In this document: positions 1 through 5,036 of the stretch, one piece after another
Layout of the letters: every line of letters begins with the position of its first letter
How positions within the stretch are numbered: position 1 is the first letter of the stretch
The notes under the pieces: generated by a model
Told to the model about the DNA's origin: nothing
The model's input: only the letters and a program-made list of their open reading frames with translations
Database searches by the model: none
Source of the DNA: Clostridiales bacterium
Lineage (GTDB): Bacteria > Bacillota > Clostridia > Tissierellales > Sedimentibacteraceae
Assembly: GCA_003457065.1 (NCBI GenBank)
Contig: DMJQ01000201.1
Location: forward strand, 25,981-31,016
Direction: 5' to 3'
Length of the DNA stretch: 5,036 nucleotides
Translations under genes and position numbers: made by a program

Positions 1-148
1 AATCGGTCACTTGAAGGATATTGAAAAAACTACAGGCGGTAATGTGGATTCCATACAGGATGACGGGAATCTGCTTGTGGAAATACACGGGATAATGGGA
101 AGTCATAATCTGCAGGGAAATACTTACTTAAGTGCTACAACCATATAA
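1..148 (+). CDS. C-terminal end of probable reductase component B proprotein (GrdE/GrdG/GrdI-like), 5' truncated
   Basis: An open frame runs from the window edge (first full codon at position 2) to TAA at 146-148 and gives 48 residues ending H-N-L-Q-G-N-T-Y-L-S-A-T-T-I. Only this tail is visible, so the domain cannot be identified from motifs. The assignment rests mainly on position: in glycine, sarcosine and betaine reductase operons the proprotein gene (grdE, grdG or grdI) commonly lies next to the selenoprotein gene (grdB, grdF or grdH), and here the stop is only 11 bases from the start of such a gene. In the family the proprotein is cleaved at an internal cysteine to give a pyruvoyl subunit, which binds the amino group of the substrate; that site would lie outside this window. 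The tight spacing implies co-translation with the next gene. The alternative is an unrelated protein whose tail happens to end here. Confidence 0.6.
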   Translation, partial: IGHLKDIEKTTGGNVDSIQDDGNLLVEIHGIMGSHNLQGNTYLSATTI

Positions 149-154
149 GAGGTG
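149..154 (+). promoter_or_regulatory. Ribosome binding site fixing a TTG start
   Basis: GAGGTG ends five bases before TTG at 160-162 and directly follows the stop codon of the upstream gene. The nearby ATG at 155-157 is in another frame and meets TGA after two codons. The TTG is therefore the start that keeps the family N-terminus, M-K-N-I-V-F-Y-T-N-Q-F-F. Confidence 0.8.
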
Positions 155-159
155 ATGAA

Positions 160-1431
160 TTGAAGAATATAGTTTTTTATACAAATCAATTTTTTGGGCA
201 GATAGGCGGAGAAGACAAGGCCTACACAGAGCCACAATTTCACAGAGGTCCTGTCGGTAATGCGAATGCTTTTACGGGAAAACTCAATGATACGGAAATA
301 ACAGCTACGATCATTTGCGGGGACAATTACTATGTTGAAAATATGGATAAGGTTAAGGAGTTTATTAAAGAAAAATTAAAAGATATAAATTTTGATTTAG
401 TTATTGCAGGTCCTGCTTTTAATGCGGGGCGGTTCGGAGTAGCATGTGCGGATGTGTGCGCCTATATAAAAAAGGAGTTTAATGTTGAAGCTGTAACAGG
501 ATTGTATGAAGAAAATCCTGCTGTAGAGATGTATAAAAAAGATATATATATACTCAAGGTTGGAAAGTCAGCTGCAGGTATAAGAAAGGCAGTGCCGTTG
601 ATGGCCGGATTTGCCAACAAGCTGCTAAACGGAGAAAAGATTGGCAGTCCAAAAGAAGAGGAATACTTTGCTAAAGGCAAAAGAATCAATGTGTTCAAAG
701 AAAAAAACGGAGCAGAAAGAGCTCTTGATATGCTTGTAAAAAGACTTAAGAGCGAGCCGTTTGAAACGGAGCTGGAAATATCTTTGTATGAAAAAGTGAT
801 TCATGCACCTCCGTTGATTGATTTAAGTACTGCAAAAATAGCACTATGTACAACAGGAGGAATTGTACCGTACGGAAATCCCGATCATATGCCTGCGGCA
901 ACGGCAAAAATATATAAGATGTATGATATATCGGGTAAGGAAAGTCTAAAGGAAGGTGAATATGAATCGGTTCATGCCGGATATGATCCCGTATATGCAA
1001 ACAAGGACCCAAATAGGGTAGTACCGTTGGATGTGTTGAGAAAACTGGAAAAGGAAAATGCAATAGGAAGTATATATGAGTATTTGACTGTCACGACGGG
1101 AAATTCAACATCAGTTGCCGATGCTGCAAGGATGGGCGGGGAAATAGCTGAAAAATTCATGAAAGACGGGGTTGACGGAGTTATATTAACAAGCACATGA
1201 GGCACATGTACACGTTGCGGTGCAACCATAGTAAAACAAATTGAAAAAGCAGGTATCCCTGCCGTACATGTGTGTACTGTAACTCCTATCTCAAAGACAG
1301 TGGGTGCAGCCAGAATTTATCCTGCACAAGCAATACCATATCCGACAGGCAATCCTGGACTGACTGTTGAAAAGGAAGAACAGAAAAGGAGAGATATTGT
1401 TATAAATGCACTTAATCTTCTGTTGCAGTAG
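160..1431 (+). CDS. Glycine/sarcosine/betaine reductase component B selenoprotein subunit (GrdB/GrdF/GrdH family)
   Basis: This encodes the substrate-specific selenoprotein of an amino acid reductase, 423 residues with selenocysteine at 347. In the family, component B binds the amine substrate as a Schiff base on the partner pyruvoyl subunit and transfers a carboxymethyl group to the selenium of GrdA; GrdC/GrdD then release acetyl phosphate. Family blocks visible in order are N-Q-F-F near 9-12, C-G-D-N-Y-Y at 53-58, A-G-P-A-F-N-A-G-R-F-G-V-A-C at 83-96, T-G-G-I-V-P-Y-G-N-P-D-H at 232-243, H-A-G-Y-D-P-V-Y-A-N at 272-281, and L-T-S-T-U-G-T-C-T-R-C-G-A at 343-355. After the in-frame TGA (1198-1200) the frame stays family-like, with V-H-V-C-T-V-T-P-I-S and a Y-P-T-G-N-P-like block, and ends at TAG 1429-1431. 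Length is close to the usual roughly 430 residues. The start is TTG at 160 with GAGGTG five bases upstream. Whether it is GrdB, GrdF, GrdH or a new substrate type is not decided by the motifs. It is certainly of this family. Confidence 0.95.
1198..1200 (+). other. UGA selenocysteine codon (Sec347)
   Basis: TGA falls in frame exactly where component B proteins carry selenocysteine, in the motif U-x-x-C-x-x-C (here U-G-T-C-T-R-C, with cysteines at 350 and 353). Coding potential in the same frame continues for 76 codons with conserved family sequence. The stretch after the TGA has no ATG early enough to start a separate protein. A stop or frameshift reading would remove the catalytic residue and a conserved C-terminal block. 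Confidence 0.95.
1201..1233 (+). promoter_or_regulatory. Putative bacterial SECIS element
   Basis: Just after the UGA, GTTGC (1214-1218) pairs perfectly with GCAAC (1222-1226) around a three-base GGT loop (1219-1221). A short lower helix of TAC (1209-1211) with GTA (1231-1233) can form below a small internal loop. The apical loop starts 18 bases after the UGA and has G in its first two positions, which fits what is known of bacterial SECIS hairpins, where SelB binds to deliver Sec-tRNA. The hairpin is inside the coding sequence, as expected in bacteria. It was found by eye and has no computed folding energy. Confidence 0.7.
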
Positions 1432-1468
1432 ATTGAGGGTTTTAATATAAATATTAGGGAGGCAAAAA

Positions 1469-2548
1469 ATGAAAGTAGCGGTTCTGGGCTCCGGTAACGG
1501 AGCACATGCGGTTGCATTTGAGTGGTCAAAAGCCGGTCATGATGTTTACATGTTTGATTTTTTACAATTTCATGAAAACATTGAAGCTATTAGTGAAGCA
1601 GGAGGCATATTCTCAGAAGGAGAACTGGAGGGTTTCCAAAAAATCGTATATGCCGGACATGATATTTCTAAGGTTATACCGGATGCTGATTTAATTTTTG
1701 CGGTAGGTCCTGCATACAGTACAGAGCCTTTTGGCAGGGAATGTAAACCTTATGTCAGGACAGGACAAAAATATGTAATATGTCCCAGTTCTTGTGCTGG
1801 CAGCATTGTATTTAAAAATGCGTTAGGACTTGACATCCGAGATAAATCTGTAGTTATTGCAGAAACGTCAACATTACCGTATGCGGTAAGGCTCATAGGG
1901 AAAGCAAGGATTGCAGTGTACAACAGGCTTAAGGGGGGATGCTTTTTAGCTGTTCTGCCGTCTAAATTAAATGACGAAATATTTAACACAATGTCAGATG
2001 TTTATGAAAGCATTGAATTAGCAGACAATGTTATTCAGACAACACTACAAAATGCAAATCCTATAATACACCCTGCTGTAACACTGTTAAATGTTGCGCT
2101 GATAGAAAGAACACACGGAAATTTTCTGTTTTATGAAGAAGGAGTTACCAAAGGTGTGGGAAGAATAATTAAGGCAATGGATGATGAAAGAATAGAAATA
2201 GGCAAAAAGCTTGGTGTTGCCGTAATACCAGATCCGGTTATCGGATTAAAACAAGGCTATATGTATGATGAAACATATGATGTAGGATATTCAAAAGCTC
2301 CTGGCTTTAAAGGAATAAAGGCGCAGCCGCAGCTGGATTACAGGTATTTTAACGAAGACACAGGGTACGGGCTGGTATTTTTTACAGACCTTGCAAGGTA
2401 TGCAGGAGTGGAGACACCTTGTATGGATGCTGTAATAAGGCTGGCATCTGTTGTCATGAATAAAGATTATAAATCAGAAAAGGCAAGGACAACAGAAAGC
2501 ACAGGCATTTCAAATTATTCGCCGGAAGAATTAAAAAATATATTGTAA
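1469..2548 (+). CDS. Opine dehydrogenase family protein (octopine/nopaline dehydrogenase type)
   Basis: This encodes a 359-residue cytosolic NAD(P)-dependent oxidoreductase. Family members interconvert an opine (an N-carboxyalkyl amino acid) with an amino acid plus a 2-oxo acid. The N-terminus is a Rossmann fold opening M-K-V-A-V-L-G-S-G-N-G-A-H-A (G7, G9, N10, A12, H13), followed by an acidic residue (D30) where the ribose-binding position is expected. The second half is the typical all-helical catalytic domain, with N-A-N-P-I-I-H-P-A-V-T-L-L-N at 195-208 and Y-F-N-E-D-T-G-Y-G-L at 293-302. H201 and D297 are good candidates for the His-Asp pair described in the Arthrobacter N-(carboxyethyl)-L-norvaline dehydrogenase. 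Length matches bacterial family members of about 360. The start is ATG with AGGGAGG (1456-1462) six bases upstream, 37 bases after the selenoprotein gene. Context suggests catabolic use of an opine in the same pathway as the reductase. Substrate and preferred direction are not readable from the sequence. Confidence 0.88.
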   Translation: MKVAVLGSGNGAHAVAFEWSKAGHDVYMFDFLQFHENIEAISEAGGIFSEGELEGFQKIVYAGHDISKVIPDADLIFAVGPAYSTEPFGRECKPYVRTGQKYVICPSSCAGSIVFKNALGLDIRDKSVVIAETSTLPYAVRLIGKARIAVYNRLKGGCFLAVLPSKLNDEIFNTMSDVYESIELADNVIQTTLQNANPIIHPAVTLLNVALIERTHGNFLFYEEGVTKGVGRIIKAMDDERIEIGKKLGVAVIPDPVIGLKQGYMYDETYDVGYSKAPGFKGIKAQPQLDYRYFNEDTGYGLVFFTDLARYAGVETPCMDAVIRLASVVMNKDYKSEKARTTESTGISNYSPEELKNIL

Positions 2549-2569
2549 TTTGTTATTATGTTTTATAAC

Positions 2570-2576
2570 AGGAGGT
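2570..2576 (+). promoter_or_regulatory. Ribosome binding site fixing a TTG start
   Basis: AGGAGGT is a near-perfect anti-16S match ending seven bases before TTG at 2584-2586. That start gives the exact alanine dehydrogenase family N-terminus, M-I-V-G-V-P-K-E-I-K. Confidence 0.85.
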
Positions 2577-2583
2577 AATAAGA

Positions 2584-3702
2584 TTGATAGTAGGAGTACC
2601 TAAAGAAATAAAAAACAATGAATACAGAGTTGCCGCAGTACCTGCGGGAGTCGCAGAACTGGTTAAAAACGGACACAAGGTGTATGTGGAACATGATGCC
2701 GGCTCAGGCAGCGGTTTTACCGACAAAGAATATGAAGAGGCAGGTGCGGTAATAGCAGATTGTGATATAGTATGGAATAAATCAGAAATGATTTATAAAG
2801 TGAAAGAGATATTGCCTGAGGAATATAAATACTTGAGGGAAGGACAGGTAATATTTACATACATTCATTCAAATGCTCATCTTGAAATGACAAAGGAGCT
2901 GTTAAAGAGCAAGGTTATCGGAATAGCATATGAAGATGTTACAAATGAGGATGGAAAATTTCCGTTATTAAGCCCCATGAGCGAATTAGCCGGCAAGGGA
3001 GGTTTCTTAGCCGCACTCCATTACGGACAAACAATAAACGGTGGGAATGGAATACTCTTTAATCGAATAAGCGGAGTTAACACACCTGTAATAACAATAA
3101 TTGGCTGTGGGCATTCCGGACTTGGTGCTGCTGAAATTGCTTCAAACCTTGGAAATAATGTTAAAATGCTGGATGTAAGTAAGGAAGTAATGGATGATGC
3201 GAAAGCGAAGTTGCCTGCAAATGTTGAATTCTTGTACTCAAACAGGGCAAATTTGCTGAAATGCATTAAAGAGTCCGATGTATTGATAAATTGTATCTTA
3301 TGGAATAAGACACGAAAGGATCATTTAGTTTATAAAGATGACTTAAAGCTGATGAAAAAGGGAGCAATGATAATAGATGTGGCTTGTGATGACAACGGAG
3401 CCATTGAAACATGCCGCTCGACAACACATGCTGATCCTGTCTATTATGAAGAAGGAATTATGCACTACTGTGTTGACAATATACCTTCAGCATTTTCACG
3501 TACAGCATCTATAGGTCTTTCTAATTCTACTCTGCCATATGCTTTGCAGATGGCAGGTAAGGGCTGTGAAAAAGCTTTAAAAGAAAATAAATTACTTCTG
3601 AAAGGGCTGACTTGCTACAGAGGAAAATTAACATTAGAAGAAACCGCAGTTAAACATAATTTGGAATTAACACCTCAGGAAGAAATTATACAACAATTTT
3701 AA
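2584..3702 (+). CDS. Alanine dehydrogenase homologue (divergent)
   Basis: This 372-residue protein belongs to the alanine dehydrogenase / NAD(P) transhydrogenase alpha-type family. Canonical members oxidise L-alanine to pyruvate and ammonia with NAD in the cytosol. It opens with V-P-K-E-I-K-N-N-E-Y-R (R15), then V-K-E (K74), F-T-Y-I-H (H95) and M-S-E-L-A-G near 132-137. The NAD-binding fold has G-C-G-H-S-G at 174-179 and the acidic D197, favouring NAD. Later come D-V-A-C-D-D (D269), T-H-A-D-P-V-Y-Y and the D-N-I-P loop near 298-301. R15, K74, H95 and D269 align with the Arg, Lys, His and Asp known from the Mycobacterium enzyme, so catalysis is probably intact. Residues 138-168 and 238-247 (L-W-N-K-T-R-K-D) differ from canonical enzymes as I remember them, so a related amino acid or opine-derived substrate is possible. 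Length is normal. It starts 35 bases after the opine dehydrogenase, consistent with one operon. Confidence 0.87.
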   Translation: MIVGVPKEIKNNEYRVAAVPAGVAELVKNGHKVYVEHDAGSGSGFTDKEYEEAGAVIADCDIVWNKSEMIYKVKEILPEEYKYLREGQVIFTYIHSNAHLEMTKELLKSKVIGIAYEDVTNEDGKFPLLSPMSELAGKGGFLAALHYGQTINGGNGILFNRISGVNTPVITIIGCGHSGLGAAEIASNLGNNVKMLDVSKEVMDDAKAKLPANVEFLYSNRANLLKCIKESDVLINCILWNKTRKDHLVYKDDLKLMKKGAMIIDVACDDNGAIETCRSTTHADPVYYEEGIMHYCVDNIPSAFSRTASIGLSNSTLPYALQMAGKGCEKALKENKLLLKGLTCYRGKLTLEETAVKHNLELTPQEEIIQQF

Positions 3703-3712
3703 ATAATATAAC

Positions 3713-3736
3713 GGATTTGAGAAAGGTCTCAAATCC
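3713..3736 (+). terminator. Intercistronic perfect hairpin (weak or partial terminator, or mRNA stabiliser)
   Basis: GGATTTGAGA (3713-3722) and TCTCAAATCC (3727-3736) form a perfect 10-bp stem with an AAGG loop. It lies 10 bases after the alanine dehydrogenase stop and 24 bases before the transporter start. The bases that follow (TATATATAAAAAA) are A/T alternating with no run of T, so it does not look like an efficient intrinsic terminator on this strand. It may partly separate the enzyme genes from the transporter or protect the upstream message from 3' decay. The type label is a best fit only. Confidence 0.5.
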
Positions 3737-3750
3737 TATATATAAAAAAT

Positions 3751-3755
3751 GGAGG
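3751..3755 (+). promoter_or_regulatory. Ribosome binding site deciding between two in-frame ATGs
   Basis: GGAGG sits five bases before ATG 3761. An earlier in-frame ATG at 3749 overlaps this site and has no Shine-Dalgarno sequence of its own. The downstream ATG is therefore preferred, and the protein starts M-E-Y-G-F-L-S-L. Confidence 0.8.
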
Positions 3756-3760
3756 ATTAT

Positions 3761-5036
3761 ATGGAATACGGATTCTTATCATTAGCACCCGCATTGGTAG
3801 CGTTAATTTTGGCCTTTATAACAAGAGATGCATTATTTTCATTGCTGATAGGAGTATTGGTCGGAGTATTAGTTGCCGGACAAAATGTATTGTTTGGGTT
3901 TAGTTCATTATTGCAGACGGCATTAGGTAATGCAGATTTCATTTGGGTATTGGGGATAGAAGTTTTTATTGGTATGATGGTTGCCTTGTTTCAAAAATCC
4001 GGAGCAATAGATGCGTTTACATTAAAAATATCTAAATTCAATATAAAGGCAAGGGGAGCGCAAGTAACGGCATGGCTATTAGGTATATTTATATTCTTCA
4101 GCGATTATTTCAGCCCGTTGTATGTCGGAAATGTTATGAGGGGAGTTACGGATAAGGCAAGGGTTTCAAGAGAAAAGCTTTCGTATATATGCGATTCCAC
4201 ATCTGCGCCTGTATGTACAATGATACCGTTTTCCGCATGGGGCGTTTATATGGCGGGACTCTTGGTAGGATTAGGACCATTCATGAATATAGACCAGGCT
4301 ATGGATGCTGTAATTCATATGGTACCATACAATTTTTACGGCATAACTGCTGTTTTAATGGTCGGATTAATTGCCACCGGCATAATTAAGGACTTCGGAC
4401 CTATGAAAAAGGCAGAAAAAAGAGCAATGGAAGAAGGAAAAGAGGTTGGTGATAACGCAAGACCGCTATTAAGTACAGAATTGGATGAAATAAAGCCGAA
4501 AGAAGGAATAAAATCAAACTTATTTTTAAATTTCTTTGCACCGGCTCTTATAATAATATGCATAACCCTTGGTACTTATATAGTTCTCGGTTCGACTAAA
4601 ACATTGGAAGCATTTATTGCCGCAGTAGCATATCAGTTTATTGTTATGCTGATTCAAAAGATGGGTACATTGCCGGAGCTGATTGATACAGCTGTAAAAG
4701 GTATTAAAAGTGTTATTTCGGCTATCTTAATTTTAGCATTAGCTTATTGTCTGAATTCAATAAGCAAACAATTAGGTACGGCGGAGTATGTGATCAGTGT
4801 AACACAATCATGGATGACTCATACAATGCTAATTCCATTAACATTTCTCGTATGTGCGTTTGTATCGTTTTTTACCGGAACTTCGTGGGGAACATATGCA
4901 ATCATGACCCCGATATTTGTAGGCTTGGCTTTTGAATTGACAGGCGGTATTGTAAATGGAATTGTATATGCAACCGTAGCGGCAATAATGGGTGGAGGAT
5001 GTTTCGGAGATCACTGTTCACCATTATCTGATACAA
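3761..5036 (+). CDS. NhaC-family Na+-coupled antiporter/transporter, 3' truncated by window end
   Basis: An open frame of 425 codons plus one base runs off the window. It encodes a polytopic inner-membrane protein with hydrophobic segments near residues 6-20, 24-40, 61-77, 103-117, 155-172, 190-208, 257-276, 283-299, 318-333, 355-372, 377-392 and 396-412. A charged cytosolic-type loop, rich in E and K, lies at about 210-252. NhaC signatures include F-F-S-D-Y-F-S-P at 112-119, D-S-T-S-A-P-V at 145-151, P-F-S-A-W-G at 156-161, F-T-G-T-S-W-G-T at 371-378 and G-D-H-C-S-P-L-S-D-T at 416-425. Members are usually 450 to 550 residues, so only the last helix or two should be missing. The family contains Na+/H+ antiporters and also organic solute exchangers such as malate/lactate MleN, so annotation as a plain antiporter may be wrong. 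In this operon it could import the reductase or opine substrate, or handle sodium and pH. It lies 58 bases after the alanine dehydrogenase gene, beyond a hairpin. Confidence 0.9.
   Translation, partial: MEYGFLSLAPALVALILAFITRDALFSLLIGVLVGVLVAGQNVLFGFSSLLQTALGNADFIWVLGIEVFIGMMVALFQKSGAIDAFTLKISKFNIKARGAQVTAWLLGIFIFFSDYFSPLYVGNVMRGVTDKARVSREKLSYICDSTSAPVCTMIPFSAWGVYMAGLLVGLGPFMNIDQAMDAVIHMVPYNFYGITAVLMVGLIATGIIKDFGPMKKAEKRAMEEGKEVGDNARPLLSTELDEIKPKEGIKSNLFLNFFAPALIIICITLGTYIVLGSTKTLEAFIAAVAYQFIVMLIQKMGTLPELIDTAVKGIKSVISAILILALAYCLNSISKQLGTAEYVISVTQSWMTHTMLIPLTFLVCAFVSFFTGTSWGTYAIMTPIFVGLAFELTGGIVNGIVYATVAAIMGGGCFGDHCSPLSDT

Noticed and set aside
746..1063. Long antisense open frame inside the selenoprotein gene, with similar ones inside the other genes.
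   Set aside because: These lie wholly within convincing genes on the other strand, have no ribosome site I can see and give no recognisable protein.
1198..1200. TGA as a true stop or a pseudogene lesion.
   Set aside because: It lies exactly at the family selenocysteine position, and the frame after it stays open and conserved.
1193..1208. Direct repeat GCACATG on both sides of the selenocysteine codon.
   Set aside because: It is only seven bases and is explained by the codons for S-T-U and G-T-C; there is no sign of mobile element or recombination activity.
2551..2570. TGTTAT / ATAACA inverted repeat with an eight-base loop just before the ribosome site of the alanine dehydrogenase gene.
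   Set aside because: It has only six pairs, one of them G-C, in an A/T-rich gap, so it is too weak to call a regulatory hairpin.
3717..3746. Possible promoter for the transporter: TTGAGA with TATATA (16-base spacer) or TATAAA (18-base spacer).
   Set aside because: The expected transcription start would fall at about 3751-3753, inside the GGAGG ribosome site, and the -35 lies in the hairpin stem. A/T-rich matches of this kind are common by chance here.
3749..3760. Earlier in-frame ATG that would add four residues to the transporter.
   Set aside because: It overlaps the GGAGG site used by ATG 3761 and has no ribosome site upstream.

Overview
This is a low-GC window, rich in AGA/AGG, ATA and A/T-ending codons, with strong GGAGG-type ribosome sites and two TTG starts. 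It looks like an amino-acid-fermenting, Stickland-type member of the Clostridia that uses selenocysteine; I cannot name the genus from sequence alone. All genes are on the + strand, with gaps of 11 to 58 bases, and form one apparent operon that continues past both ends of the window.

Layout: (1) 1-148 holds the last 48 codons of an upstream gene, probably the GrdE/GrdG/GrdI-type pyruvoyl proprotein of reductase component B. (2) 160-1431 is a GrdB/GrdF/GrdH-type component B selenoprotein. A simple ORF call ends at the in-frame TGA at 1198-1200, but that codon reads as selenocysteine in the family motif U-G-T-C-T-R-C, and the protein continues 76 residues to a TAG. A compact SECIS-like hairpin lies just downstream of the TGA. 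(3) 1469-2548 is an octopine/nopaline (opine) dehydrogenase family enzyme. (4) 2584-3702 is a divergent alanine dehydrogenase homologue with the catalytic residues kept. (5) 3713-3736 is a perfect 10-bp hairpin with no U-tract. (6) 3761-5036 is an NhaC-family sodium-coupled transporter cut by the window end. No stretch longer than about 60 bases lacks a gene.

How the genes could work together (inference): component B proteins of the glycine/sarcosine/betaine reductase family decide which glycine derivative is reductively cleaved to a carboxymethylated selenoprotein A and then to acetyl phosphate. Here the component B gene is followed by an opine dehydrogenase, an alanine dehydrogenase-like enzyme and a transporter. 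This suggests a self-contained fermentation of an opine or N-substituted glycine, such as a strombine- or alanopine-like compound. The opine or amino acid would be oxidised by the two NAD-dependent dehydrogenases while the glycine moiety is reduced by the selenoenzyme. This combination is the most interesting feature of the window. The substrate is unproven, and I cannot tell whether the cluster has been described before.
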